Shown piece after piece: positions 1 through 13,900 of a stretch of 64,000 bases of DNA. Every line of letters begins with the position of its first letter. Positions within the stretch are counted from its first letter, which is position 1. Position numbers and translations under genes: made by a program. Below the pieces are notes generated by a model. It searched no databases. It was not told the DNA's origin and saw only the letters and a list, made by a program, of their open reading frames with translations. The DNA is taken from positions 186,001 through 250,000 of the forward strand of contig NW_019029023.1 in NCBI RefSeq assembly GCF_002105155.1, given 5' to 3'. This DNA comes from Lobosporangium transversale (taxonomy: Eukaryota > Mortierellomycota > Mortierellomycetes > Mortierellales > Mortierellaceae).

Positions 1-40
1 GAAAAGATTTGCTTATACTTTATTTATTTTCTCTGTAATA

Positions 41-3000
41 ATGGCATTCACAGTACGAGTCAGGCCGTTCAGCCCTGCGGAGCAAGCACTGCTACCGCGA
101 GCATCTACCAATAAGTTCAACTTTTCAGCAGACGCTTCTCTCTCCAGTGGGTTTGGGTCGGTTGGTCATGGTCGTCCTGGAGATTTGTACAATATGCATT
201 CAGGGAATACTAGTAGCGGAGCAAAATCCTCAGGAAGTAGTAGTAGTAACAACACTAGCAATGGGCATTCAGCAAAGAGCATTCGTAAAATAGTGGATGT
301 ACTGGATGACAACGTCCTTGTTTTCGATCCACCAGATGCAGAAAGCATATCTAAATACAAGCGCGCTTTACTACCAGTACAGGCTTATCGTCGATTCAAA
401 GATATGCGCTATGCCTTTGATCGTGTCTTTCATGAGGACTCTCAACAACAGGAAGTAAGGCCAAGGATTTTTAATTTTATTCCCCTCATCATAGTAGTCG
501 CCTATTGACCCTTGTTTTGCTTATGTTAGTAAACCATTAACCTATCCTTGGACATTGTCCATATATATATATTTTTAGGTCTTTGAAAACACAACGAGGC
601 ATTTGATTGATGGAGTTCTGAGCGGCTACAATGGGACGCTCTTTGCCTATGGAGCTACAGGATGTGGAAAGACTCATACTATCAGTGGTACTCCTGAGAA
701 GCCTGGTATAATCTTCCTCACTATGCAGGAACTCTATGAACGTATCAAGGAAGTCGAGGATGAAAAGACTATTGAAATCTCCGTATCATATCTAGAGGTG
801 TACAATGAAACTATTCGAGACCTTCTAGTAAAACCGAGCTCGAGCACTCCAAAGAACACATCATTACATCTCAGAGAGGACTCATCAAGGAGGGTAACTA
901 TTGCGGGGCTGTCGGAGCATCATCCGAAAGGAGTAAGTTTGTCATGCTTAGTTGAAAGAGACATTAGATGAGAATATAATTCTTATATATCTTTTCTGCA
1001 ATTAATCAATTGCCCAATCATCTAATTAATTAACAGATAGATGCGCTGATGGAGCTTGTTTTTATGGGCAATGAGAACAGGACCATGTCTCCGACAGAAG
1101 CCAATGCAACGTCCTCTCGTTCACATGCTGTCCTCCAAATCAACATTTGTCAAAGACTCAAAACTGCCGATGTATCGGAGGATTTTACTATGGCCACTCT
1201 CTCTTTGATCGACTTGGCAGGAAGTGAGCGCGCATCTGCAACGAAGAATCGAGGAAGTCGATTAATTGAAGGTAAATATATAGAATGAAAAAAGAGTATA
1301 CCATACTCTCTTCTGATATAAGGAGAAAATGGATATTCTATACTAAAACAGAGCACTATTATGCCTTTTTTTCATTTAAAAAATTATTAGGTGCAAACAT
1401 CAACAAATCGCTACTGGCTCTCGGTAACTGCATCAACGCACTTTGTGAAAATAAACCAAAGTCGCATATACCATACCGGGACAGCAAACTCACACGACTA
1501 CTCAAATTTTCACTTGGTGGCAACTGTAAGACGGTCATGATTGCCTGTGTCAGTCCATCTAGCCAACATTACGAGGAAACACACAACACACTCAAATATG
1601 CGAATCGAGCCAAGAACATTAAAACAAAGCTTACAAAGAACACTCTTAATGTTGATCGACATGTCTCTGAATATGTTCAAGCGATCTTTGAACTCCGACA
1701 GGAGGTAGCAGATCTAAAAAGAAAACTTCAGCAAGAAGCCAAAGCTGAAAGTCGGGAGAAAGCGCATCAGAGACATGAGCAACTGGATCGAGAATTTGAT
1801 GAGACAGTCAGGAAGATGAGAGCCACTTTCCAAACTGCACGTTCACAGGAATCAACTTATGCTCAACTACAATCGCAGTTGTTCATAGCCTCAGCTCGAC
1901 TCTCGGGATTATATCGATGGAGAAAAGCATTCGATGAGGCATCAGGAGCAGCCAAAAGACACCATGAACGAATGGAGCAGGAAAGAGAGTTGTCGTGCAC
2001 TAATCAAGAGGAGTCAGAAGAAGGCACGATGGCAATAGCGGCGGCAGCAGCACGAGCAAAAAAGCTACAGAGCTCCCTCAGCGCATCATCATCGTACACT
2101 AACATGGTGGATCAAATGATTCAAGATTTGAATACACAAATAAGACAGCTGACAGAGCAGATGCAGGAGCATGAAGATGCACTTAAAATGTATGCAGTTT
2201 CGATTCAGTCAATGGAAAACAAAGATAGTCCAATTTTGAATGCAGGATTTCCTTTTCAAAGACTTTATGAGCTCGAAAAGAAGTGTCAGGTGCTGGAATC
2301 ACACAACAAAATTCTTACCAAAAAATTGGAGCTTTCGGACAAATCACTGAGTGAACAGTTTTTGGCGACAGAGGACTTTATGGAGCTTAGTGCTCGTTCA
2401 TTAGTGGGGCTTCGACCTGAGATTGAGACGATAGAACAAGCAGGCTTGCCAACCAAGACCCTTAATGATATATATATGGCATCCATAACAAGTTTCACAG
2501 ATATGACCAAACGGGTGGGCTCATTCCAATCATATGATCAACGGAACTGGAACTCTTCGGGAATCAATAGAAACGATAATAGCAACAATAGTAGCAGTGG
2601 CGGTGGTGGTGATGGTACCAATAGTTGCGGCTCTACCAGTACTAGCAGCTGGCACATGTCTGTACCGAGCTCACCATTCAAACGGGATGGAGCAGCAAAT
2701 TTCGTAGGCCTTGACGGGTCACGGATGATGTCGATTTTGCCAGAAGTGCCTTCGACACCTGTTAAACGTCGTCAAAACTCGGCCAGCCACGTCCTTCCTA
2801 ACCTATCTATGGACACTGTCGACACGAATCTGGCGCTTGGATCCAGCAGTCTCTTCGGTAGCCAATCACCTGTTCGGATATACCATGAACGTACTCAAAT
2901 GGGCAGTGGTAATAGCAGTAGTAGTCCTCAGAACCCGTTCCAAGTAACGGAGAAAGCACCTTTCTCATCGCTCACCAAACACCGCAATAGCATTCCACTT

Positions 3001-3705
3001 CCTCGTAGGAAATCCATACCAATGACTGGAGTTGTCTTCTCACCCAAACGACGACGCCCGCGTGGGGGATTACGACAACCTCGGTTGGCTCCTACACCTA
3101 CAAAACGAAGCGTCAATTTCTTACTAGATATTGTAGATGAGGATGAGGAACGGTATACTACAGGCCTGCGTGACCCATCTGCACCTATTATCCGACCTAC
3201 ACCATTCCCGTCACTCTCCTCTTTAAAAAATGACAGCCCGCCATCGTTCCCTCCAACCACAGGACAAATCAAACTTGGGATGGGAGGAGGAGCAAAGAGA
3301 CTGGCCCCTGTTAGTAACAACACCAACAATAGCAACAATAGCGGTGGTAACAGTAATAGTGGTAGTGGTAGTGGTTCTGGAGGTACTGGAAACAGTAGAC
3401 TTTTCTCTAATAAGGCAGCAACAAAAGGAGAGACATCAAAAGGGCTTCAGTCTCAGCGAGTTAATTCATCATCGTCACCTAGCGGATTATTTAACGCATT
3501 TTCATCTTCTTCACAAGCTTCATCTAGCCCATCGAAGAGACCTTGGTCAACAGAGAAAGGAGCTCTTGATCGTAACACAAAGAGAGCCAAAGGTTCGCCT
3601 TTGGCAAATGGAAACTCCGCTCCTATCTTTGGTGTTTCAGCCGCAACTGCAGCACGAATCGCTAGACGAATGAGCTCTGCGTCAGCATCAAATCAAGCAA
3701 CATGA
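41..3705 (+). CDS. KIP3: Kinesin-8 (Kip3-type) motor protein, 5' end uncertain
   Basis: Plus-end-directed, microtubule-depolymerising kinesin by family. Exons are 41-454, 579-932, 1037-1271 and 1391-3705; all junctions are GT-AG and keep phase, giving about 1105 residues. The motor shows the P-loop [10 protein letters not shown], switch I NATSSRSH, switch II DLAGSE and the kinesin-8 stretch [19 protein letters not shown]. The neck [19 protein letters not shown] is typical of kinesin-8 and leads into coiled coil. The remaining ~500 residues are low-complexity Ser/Asn/Gly with several SP/TP sites and basic patches, probably the microtubule-binding tail. The start is doubtful. The ATG at 41 gives only a few residues before VRVRPF, and CACAG at 51-55 could be a splice acceptor with the true N-terminus left of the window. 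AATAAA follows at 3847. Confidence 0.9.
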
Positions 3706-3720
3706 GGGATTGCAACTATT

Positions 3721-3721
<1 letters not shown>

Positions 3722-3754
<33 letters not shown>
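3722..3754. repeat. Poly(T) run after the kinesin stop
   Basis: An uninterrupted T run of about 33 bp lies in the 236-bp spacer between the convergent kinesin and SET9-fusion genes. It is one of many such runs in the window. Confidence 0.9.
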
Positions 3755-3762
<8 letters not shown>

Positions 3763-3846
3763 ATATATTTTTATTTGAATTGAAAGAGGGGGGAAACTGT
3801 ATAATGGAATGTATGAGTAGAAATAAAAATAACTATGTTACAATAC

Positions 3847-3852
3847 AATAAA
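3847..3852 (+). terminator. Putative poly(A) signal of the kinesin gene
   Basis: AATAAA lies about 140 bp past the kinesin stop codon in an AT-rich 3' region. Fungal polyadenylation signals are loose, so this is only a candidate. Confidence 0.4.
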
Positions 3853-3941
3853 GATATGCAAATGCTGATTTCCTATATTTTTTTTTGTTTCCTCCGCTCA
3901 GAGCAAACTGGGTTTGGCTTGCTGTTTTGCTGTGGCTCGAC

Positions 3942-6900
3942 CTACTTGGGTGCTAACAGCTCCTCCTTCAACCAAATATCGTATCTACTCAGGTATCCAT
4001 GATAATGGACCTTGTATTCATACACGTCTTGCAATGTTTTGTGCTCTCTCATCGCTATAATTTCCGCATCAAACATCTCATCATTCTCTGCAGGTGCATC
4101 GACCTCATCTCCCACTTTGAATTTGGGAGGCACTCTATTCGGTAACTTCGCCGGTTTTCGACGCCTTCCCACTCTAGCCAAGAGGTCTTCCGAATCGAAA
4201 AGCCTCTCTTCCAGTCTAACTGAGGCGGGTTTTTTACGTCTAGCCGCCACAGATGATTCCTGTAATTGTTTCAACTCTTCAACAAGATCTGTGTCTTTGC
4301 GCTCACAGCCATTCAGTCCTTCATCGTTCTCATCCTTGCTCCTGTTCTTGCTGTTGCCCATATTCTTGTACTTATTTTTAACCTTGCCCTGTGATAGCGG
4401 TTCCGGATTCTTCAAAAGTCCTGTGCTATTGTTTGAATTAGTCATCCTGGATGATTCTCTTCCAGAGTTTACGATTGGCTCTAAAGAGGCTGTTGCCCCC
4501 TCAGTATCCGATTTTTGGATTGCCTTGGTGCGTGAACGAGCTGATCGCACGTCCATGTCTGGTTCGATGGGTATGATGCTGTCCTTAATGCTCCATTGCA
4601 GTAAACTCTCTACCTGTTTGTTTTTCTTGAGCTCCTGTGACAAATAGCTCTGTAATGATGATGTAACCTTTGATGCTGCACCTTGTAATGGTGATAACTG
4701 GTGTGATAATGTATCCGATGCCGACATTTCAGTCGGCACTGGTCCTGTAGTCTGTATCAGCGCTGTTGCCTGCGAAGCAGAAACTGTGAGCTCGTCAACG
4801 TTGGAAGCGCTTTCGGCATCTTCCGACTTTACACAACCGTGGTCAGGAGGCTTCTGGTGCACCGACACCTCTGCTTCGAGGACTGGAGAAATTGTATTAG
4901 GATCGCGCTCCTTGGGCTCTATATAGCCGCTCGTTGTAGGGAGAGTTGATAATTCCGTGGGTGGGACGGTTGATTCGATTGCTGAAAGAGATTCCACAGA
5001 CCTACTTCGCTTAAAATCTTGTGAAAATCCATCAACATCAACTTCTGAGCCCTCAATATCAATTTCTGGGCTTAATCGCTTTTTGTCCAGCCTTGCACGG
5101 CTCCTAGTAGATACGCTGTCGTTATGCATACTGCCTTCATCAAGCAGGCTGTTGAAGATACTCCACTCTTGCAGTCTTTCGAGCTCTGTTCTAACTTTTT
5201 TGGCGATTTTTGGCTTTGATGTGGTCGACGGTGGTTGTTGCAGCTGTAAATGCCCCTTTCTATCACGAGATTTTCGATTCCGATTTCGATTCTGGTTTAG
5301 AGACTGGGTAAGTTTGTGATGTGCACGAGATTCTTGGCACTGGGCCAATTTAATAGATGTCGGAGATGATATCGATTCATTTAAATTCCTTGTTCGAATG
5401 GGTATTGGGGGAGATTGTGAGCGTGCAAGACCAGACCTTGTTCTGCTAGAGCCCTTATCATCATCAAGTATGCTGCCCTTAATAGTCCATTCCCGTAGCC
5501 GATCGAGCTCCATACGTGCAAGAGGGCGGCGACCAGCCTTTGATTTTAGTAATTCGGTGCTTTGGGAAGTTGAAGGCAAGACGGGGTCTTCACCGCTATT
5601 TGCCACTGCAGTCTCCACCGCCTCTTGTACAGAACTTTCAAACAGAAGGGTGTCCATATTTTGATTATCCGATGACGAGCTGACCTTTATTCTCTTAAAT
5701 TGATGAGCGCTAATAGTCTCAGTCAACATTCCTTCATGGATAGCATCAGATGGTAGTCTCTTGCGCTTGTGTGACACTTTCCTGTCCCCTGCTAAACTTA
5801 ACTGCTCTGAAGACTTAGGTGCAGAGCCTATAAGGGAAACTTCAATATCAGCAATTATGCACTCTGTATCCTTATCCCTCTCGTCAATAGGTGAGCTTGC
5901 AGATGATGGTAAGAGTGAAGAGACTTCGCTCAAATCAGACGAAGGGGGCGATGAAAGACTGCTCTCGCTCCTACTTGAATCAGTGTCGATGATATTAACA
6001 TATTCATCGGTATCATATTCATTATCGGATTTGTGCTTGCCCAGGGCTGTTGCATACTTAGATGGGTTGTTGTTTTTCTTAGGACACACTGTAATAGTCT
6101 TAGATATGCTCCCTTTGTTGTTACATGGAGCTGAGACATCAGTTGTGATAATAGTAGCGCAGCTACTATCGCCTTCCTCAAGAACAGATTTTGCTTTTCG
6201 AATATTCTTCATGAGCTGAAGTCCTCTCTGATTTGACATTGGTCGTTTCGAAAAAGCCCGTGGTGTGAGAGGTTCCAAAATATTTGGTAATGACGGAAAC
6301 CGGACAGGAAGTAGCTGAACAATGATACGATGCGAGGGTATGCTACGTCTCTCAGCTTCCGTCGACTGAAGCTCTTTCTCTAGTCTCGGTAAGTCAAATC
6401 GTTTTGCAGAGCGTATTTGTCGGGTTGTATAAGCGACAGGCGGCCACCAAACAACTGTAGATCTTGCGTCTTTTTTGAGCACACTGACGTCTGATGCAGG
6501 AGTAGATGAAACCTGTCCAATAACTTCTTGTCCAGCCTGCGCCTTGACTAGTGCGTCTCCTTTCGCGTGATTACAGTTTCGATTCTGCTTGGGTTTAGTT
6601 GCTGACTCAAGAGCCCTATTGTTGGTCGGTAGGTCAACGGTGTTTTCGTTGGTCGCTGTATCAAGAGCAGCCTGAATAGCAGAATTAAGAGCCACCTTAG
6701 CCGATTCCTGTAGCTTTTTTTCCGCAGCAAGTTTAGCCAAGGTTTTCTTGCCTAGACCGCGCACACCTTTACGCTTCACGGGCTCCAGCGGCGGTATGTT
6801 CAATGCAGATGCGGAAGACGGAGAATCCGTCGAGGTAGTCAAGCCAGAACTTTGAGATATCATCTCCGGACTAAAATTTGGATGGTACTGGGTTGATATT

Positions 6901-9900
6901 GGAGGGATATGTGAGCCCGAGGGCTGAAACTGTTCCTGATTTTCGATCCCGGTCGATTGGTAAATTGGCTGATGACGCAGTTGTGATTGGCCTTGGTCTT
7001 CCCGAATTAGCTGCTGCTGGGAATGTGATAAATAATAAGCGGCTTGAACTTCCTCACCAGGGAGCTGTATGTTAAGGTGTGGAGGCATAGGTCTAGAAGG
7101 CTGCAAAGGTTGGAGATGCTTGTGCTGCAAACCTAAATCATAAGAGGTATTTTTTTGAATAGACGGCTGTACTCCCTGTCCTTGATTATAGTGTACAAGA
7201 TGCTTCCGGTGCCAGAAATTTCGTTCTTCAATCCGGGCCTCAATCCCCTTTATAAACATGGCTACCTCTGCCAATGACAATTGATTATCGCATGTCATAT
7301 GGCGCCAAGGCAATCCGGCTGGCACATCCCCATTCAAGAAGGCAAGCGCTCTCTTGACACCAAGATTCTTAACGAATTCTCTCCCAAATGTACTGATATA
7401 TCCACGGTAAGGCTCCTGGTCGGGATGGAACAATCTTAGACCAGAGATGTTGCAGATCGAATATTTATAGTCTTCGAGGAATCGGACGACAACCAAGTCT
7501 GGATCTAAAGTGCCATCTTTTCGTGCAACGAGTTCTGGCATCGTAGCGTCCAGTTGACTTCGTGGTACCGTCACTGCAATCCACCAAAACCTGGTCTCGT
7601 CACCATCCTGGGGATCGACGAAGACAACATATGGTGAATGATGAAAGGGATGACCATCTGTGATAATCGAGCTCAGATGACGTCCTACGTTATTCTCTGA
7701 ATTTAAGGCAACAGGGACTGAATAGGTTTCATTGTCTTCTAACCTGCTTGGGATTGGTGGTACTGTTGAACAATTTGAATTGGTTGATGAAAAAATATAT
7801 TGCATGGGAATGCTTTGTCCCGTGTTGTTCTCAAATAGCCCCAAAACAGGAAAAGGAGGAGGCATATCTGGTCCATAGTTCTGATATTGCTCCACGGATA
7901 AACAAGACGGCAAAGAAGATGACAGTTGAGTTTTTTTTGGTTTTGGATTTTTCTTTCGAGGCGGTTTTGTTTGGCCAGGGCGAGATATTCCCTCCTGTCT
8001 AACACGTTCCTTCTCAAAGGCTGCTGCTGCCCGCGCTTCTGCCTTGAGCTGTTCTTGTTTGGTTTTGGCTTCTGCCTTTGCAGTCATTCGTGCCGCCTCA
8101 GCTGCAAGTTTTTTCTTCTTTAAATTTTCTGCCTCCAATGCTGCTTGAGCTGCTTTTAGCTTCATCGCCTCCTATGAGAAAACGAAGTAAAGCAAGACAC
8201 AGTATCAGTCTCATGAAATTGGATATGCTCCATCACTAAACTGCATTCACGTCTCTGGCTGCTTCGCTGCTGAATTTACCTCTCGTTCGGCTTTACGGAT
8301 CTTTGCAACGATTGCTTGGCTATTCCTTGAGGGCCATTTCACGCCGTAGATTAAGAAATGTCGATGACATCTCCGGCAATCTTTTGAAACAGATATTTCA
8401 TGCTTATGTATTTTGGACTTACACGTATTACATTCAGCCGACTCGGATACGATCTCAGCCTCTGTCACAGCCTTATCATCACTCAATGGCCTAATATCAG
8501 TCGAAACTGGATCCTGATTCTGATTTTGTTGCATAGTTCTTCCGCTTTGTGTAATTATAGCTCCATGATCAACCGAGCTACTGTTACTAGAACTTCTTGG
8601 TACAGTAGTCCGCACTGAGCTGTGACAAAGAAAATCTATGGACATACGAAAATTCTTCGTAGAATATGATGGCGTGTGTTCTTCTACATCTGAAATGACA
8701 TTTTGTTCGCTGTTGACCAATACTGACGGGCTATCATACTGTTGATCCCTAGGGTTCATTTCGTTCGTGTCTGTGATTCGCAAAAGCATCATGGAAGACA
8801 CTAAGGATGAGTCCAAGTCATCCAACGATTCCCCCTCGCCTTCCGGCATTGAAATTGGAGTGGCACTTGAGTATGGTGTAAAGCTGTCCCCAGCCTGTTC
8901 AGGGTCATCGTTACTGTCGGTATCTTTCTGGGATATAGGGGTGAGAGGTCCTGCAACGCTCGGAATAGTGTCTGATTCGACAGGATGCGTTGTAGCCCTT
9001 GATCGTGTCCGCGTCCCCTTCTTGGCCGATCGACTGAACAATGTCGGATAATAATTCACTATTCATCGAATAAAGTAAATCAATAAATAACAATGCCTTA
9101 AATATTAATTTCACAGCAAACAAAAAAATAAAAAAAAAATAAAAAAAAATAAAAAATCACACTGAAAAAATACCTTGTTTGCCCCGATTCCTTAATCTCC
9201 TGCTCGGGGGACCTTCTTCTGCTACAGGCGTTAGAGATGGGCTAAGAGGCTCTTCTTGTTCATCGTCAATTTTTACTTTGTATCCGCCGCGACCAAGTCT
9301 AGGTTATATTGAGGTATCTACTGTCAAAATACTGATGGTCTCATGATGTCATGATAGTAAAAAATACACATTGCATCGCAGGTTATGCTTTTACCGTAAT
9401 AGACATACTTTTCGCAAGTTGCACAAAGACACTCTTGGTTGTTAGTTCCAAAGTAATTGTCGCCGTAATGCGTGGTAATTTCGTCATTTACGTTTATCGG
9501 TTTCAAGACCTTGAAATAGATGACATTAGCGCCTGCTGACATGAAGCTGCAATTAGGATCGCAGTCGTGCTATTCGAAGCGGACCAATACGTACAGTTGA
9601 GTACCTTTTTCAAAAAAAAAAAAAAAAAAAAGCTTCAGATTCAAAAAGAAGAAGTTGATATGGTTTATTACGTTGACAAAGCGGGCTGGTCCAAGGAATA
9701 GACATGTTCCTTTCCGACTTGTCTTGATGACACTAAAGTCGCTAGTCCTGTTCTCTAGATCTTTCTCTTCCTGTTCATTCAAGTTGGCGATGGTGCCTGC
9801 ACAATAGCGAAGTTCATTTCCGACTTCGAAAGGCCGATTGGCGATGACGCATGCTTCTGACTTGTTGGTGACGGATGAATAACGATCTGTATGTGAAATT

Positions 9901-10469
9901 TCGAATCCAGCTGTTGGCAAATAAATGCTGAGGTAGCGCCGAGCATGTCTACGGAGAAGTGAACCGGTAAAAAATGCGGGTTTAAATTTTTCAGTTTGAG
10001 ATTAATTAGTGGCGCTTTTCCTTTTACTTTTTTGTCGCGTTGTCTCGGAACTTTTTCTGTGATGCAGCATTATAATTCAAATTAATATGCCGGGTAATTA
10101 ACATACGTTGTAAAGTCTTGAATCTCTTTCTCTGTCTGGAAAAGTTTTTTGAAAAATTCAATGCTAAAAAGAATAAAAAAGAGAAAATGTTTGTTTATTA
10201 CATATTAGAATGGAGGTGAACTTCATGAATTAAACTTCGATCATGAAGTGTATATATCATTCAACCTACTCCAGTAAATCCTTAATCGCCTCAGTTACTT
10301 TACGCTCCACAATAACTCTACGTTGAATGATTTCAAGGATCTTGTCTTGGTTCAGGCGCAGGGGACGATAGTCCTTATTCATTTTGTGCGTCTGAAACCA
10401 CAAAGAAACCCCATCGAGTAAAACATCTGACAACAAATCATCGAGTGTCGACAATGTTTGCAGATCCAT
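3942..10469 (-). CDS. SET9: SET9/Suv4-20-type histone H4K20 methyltransferase fused to PWWP-like and chromo-barrel domains
   Basis: Predicted nuclear enzyme methylating histone H4 lysine 20. Exons in transcript order are 10469-10270, 10163-10107, 9948-9672, 9569-9409, 9298-9174, 9058-8280 and 8171-3942; all phases agree, giving about 1942 residues. The N-terminal helical region and SET domain (to ~235) show RRYLSIYLPTAGFEI, FVNHDCDPNC, ITTHYGDNYFG and a post-SET CLCATC. Near residues 475-533 is the SET9-like motif CRRCHRHFLIYGVKWPSR. The last exon adds a Lys/Ala/Glu coiled coil (~536-595), a PWWP/RBB1NT-like domain (~690-825; FWWIAVTVP, LVVVRFLED), a long disordered region and a C-terminal chromo-barrel (~1878-1942; FKVGDEVDA, VHYHGYLSRYDIW). 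Two adjacent genes are possible, but the 8172-8279 intron is phase 0 and joins helix to helix. The start is the first in-frame ATG; upstream GTG codons are not used. Confidence 0.85.
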
Positions 10470-10633
10470 GATTCCTTGCCACCTGAACGCACTCACATGC
10501 ACTCACACGACAGGTGTAAAATACTAATTAATAACTGGTTGCCCTTATAATTCTGCTTCGTATTGCTGCGCTTGTCTGTGCTGTTTGTATAAAAAAAAAA
10601 GAGAGAGATAACACGTAATAATAAGTTTTTTTG

Positions 10634-10665
<32 letters not shown>

Positions 10666-10988
10666 AGGGTGGCAAAGCGAATAACATTTTCAGGAGTTTA
10701 AAACAAAAGAAAAACAGTCGCAATGAGCACACAAATGTTTGATTACGTTCATGCAGAGAAATTATAGGCGCTTACACGTCTATTCTCTTGGATAGAGAGA
10801 AATGGAGTCTTTCAAATGGAACATTGCAAATGTGAATAGACAAAAGGAGAAAATGTTTCGGAGAACTGATGGACTGCAAGCATGTTTGTGACTGCTACCA
10901 TCTCTAGCATGGCTCATGGGTTCTTTTTTTACTTTTTTATTTATCCCCTTACTACCAACTACATCACTCCCATGCTACTGCGGTAATT
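10470..10988. promoter_or_regulatory. Divergent promoter region between SET9 fusion and ATG9
   Basis: This 519-bp spacer separates the start codons of two genes read in opposite directions and presumably holds both promoters and 5' UTRs. It contains a poly(A) run at about 10635-10663. I could not assign a TATA box or a specific operator. Confidence 0.45.
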
Positions 10989-13900
10989 ATGGCCTCACAT
11001 ATATATAGACAGCATCCCAACCACAGGTCCACTGACACTGATGACAGCACATTAGACGACAGAGCACATTTGCAAGACCCACTTGGATTCTCTCCGACTA
11101 TATCAGAGCCCTTGTTCCTACACCAGTCAAACTCCGACAATGTATCACATATTGCCCCCCCACAACAAGCTCATGATCCCCCATTGATGCCGCTGTTCAC
11201 TCCAGTACTCCAAGATTTTCAGAATAGATATGGGCCCAACAGCATTCTACACCAGCAACAGCAACAGCAACAGCAGCACCGTCAATACCCATATGAACAT
11301 ATCCTTGAAGATACAGAAGGTGGAGAAAACCTTAGCAATGACAACGGCACTGACAGCGGTAGCCCTCCTGACTTTCACGAAACGTTCAAAGGCAGCTATG
11401 GCGATGGCCATGACGATGACGATGACCACGAGTTAGATACAGAGGCGTTATCTCGTCGGAACCTTCTGTTCGATAGAAAAACTGGAAGACAATCCAATAA
11501 CATCTATAACTCAGATGCAGTCATAGCGGGCTCAGGACTCTTTGGTAGCTCAAAGAGCCCTCAAACACCACATTCTTCGTCCGATCCATTCACCTTTAAA
11601 AGCAATAAAAGCAGCAATGGCAGTAGCCAAACACATACAAGTCGTAGTGACCCGTCACATCGGAGGTCTAACCCTGACTTAGGTATGGAGCATGAAGTAC
11701 CTGCATCGCTTATGATTGAAATGAATCACCAGCAACAGGATGAGGATGACAACGCGGGTTACTGGAACTTCGGTGATAGAGCTAGGAGACGACTAGGCTA
11801 TAAACGGCCAGGAATGAATGCTGCCGAATTGGCCATGTGGAAGTGGGTCAATGTTGAAAACTTGGATAATTTTCTAACCAGGGTATGTTTTATTTTTTTA
11901 TAATTTATTTTTTTACTTTTTTCCTATGCGTGCATGTGAGTTCAAGAAATTGTGTTGAATTAGAACCGAACATTTTGATACTTACAAAAGTTTTTTTTAT
12001 TCAATCTAAAAAAAAAAGGTATACGATTACTATGTTGGCAAGGGCATTTATACGATTCTACTCGAAAGGTGCTTGAACCTATTGTAAGCACTTTGCCTCC
12101 ATCTCGTATTTTATGTTTTGTAACCTGTACAAAATATCTTGTTTCTGTCCATGAATAATTTATATTCTGAGCATTGTGTAACTATAGAACGTTTGCATTT
12201 GTTATTGGATTCGCGACATTCTTGATTGGCTGTGTTGACTATCCCAAGCTGCGACACTCAAAAAACATGGACCAGATCTTAATATCCCAATGTTTTCATC
12301 AGTAAGGAATTTAAAAGTTCTGTTCAAACCTTACTTCGTCATAAAAAGAGAAGTCGTATCATTACAATTTTAAGGAGATGTTTGCAAACGTATACCCGTA
12401 TCGCTTACAAAGTATTATCACGAATGGTCTTATGATTTATGCTGGATCATACAGGTTGCCGACGGGAACTTTTATCCTGCTGTTACTCTTCGCCGCGTTT
12501 TGGGTGGGTCAGCTGACGAGGCTCATATATGATATTCCAGAGATGGTCGACATGTGTAATTTTTACACTTATCTTCTCATGATCCCTGATGTAGGTTTTC
12601 CTGGTCACCGCACGAATATTAGAATTTCCCTAGCCTTGATAAACAGCGCTAACCTATCTTCTCCCTGACACCTATTAATTGCCAATTATACTTTTATAGG
12701 CAGACATACAAACTGTATCATGGCATGAGGTCGTCAATCGAATTATCAAAATTCGTGACGACAATCCCAATACTACTACAGCAGCCACTATTCAGACAAC
12801 TGATCGACAGCGCATGAATGCTCACGACATTGCAAATAGAATTATGCGCAAGGAGAACTACATGGTTGCTATATTTAATAAGGAGCTCATTAATTTGTCC
12901 CCCCCTGTGCCATTACTCCGTAATCGCACGATCCTGACGCGTATTCTAGAATGGAGCCTGAGTTTTTGTATTTTGGGATATGTTTTTGACGAACGTGGTC
13001 AAGTCCGGAAACGCTTTCTAAAGGATACTCGACGGGGGGAGCTGGCTGACGGGTAAATACGCTCATTTAATATGGCATTACGTAGACATGGACTAAAACG
13101 TTCAGGACAAAAGACTCACTCTATACCAATCGTATTTGTAGACTCCGGAGGCGGTTTCAATTCATGGGTCTTGCTACTATTCTATTTTCTCCCTTCATAT
13201 CGATTTACCTTATGTTGTACTTCTTCTTCCGTTACTTTGAGGTAAATATGCGTCATATTTTTATTCTTTTTTATTCCTGGTTTCTATTATGGTTATTATT
13301 GAGGCTATATCTTAACTCATAGATACTTTTCCGACTCTTGGTTTTATAGGAGTATCACAAGAACCCAAGCTCAATTGGCACTAGACAGTATACTCCACTG
13401 GCAAAATGGAAATTCAAAGAGTTTAATGAATTACCACATCTATTTGAGGCTAGAATCAATGCTAGCTATCCATTGGCAATGAAATACATCAACCAGTTCC
13501 CAAAAGAAAAAACGATTTTGGTTTGCAGGTCAGGATAAGGGTCATACTAGAACTCTATTACTCTATTACCAGAAGAAAAAAAAAAAAAAAAAAAAAATAG
13601 TATAAAGAAACTAACGTTAAATAATATATTGGTACCTCTTTTAGATTCGTTGCCTTCATTTCGGGCTCCTTTGCAGCAGTCTTGGCGCTTTTCACCCTGT
13701 TCGATCAAGATCTCCTACTTGGCTTTGAGATCACTCCAGAAAAAACAGTATTCTTCTATCTTGGACTTTTTGGTACGATGATGGCAGTCAGTCGAGGCAT
13801 GATCCCTGATCAAACAGAGAGCTTTGATCCGGAATTACTCCTCCGTGGCGTGGTTGAACACACGCATTATATGCCAAATGAATGGCGGGATAAACTTCAC

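Noticed and set aside
4012-6219. Several plus-strand ORFs of 88-211 residues.
   Set aside because: Antisense shadows of the large last exon of the SET9 fusion.
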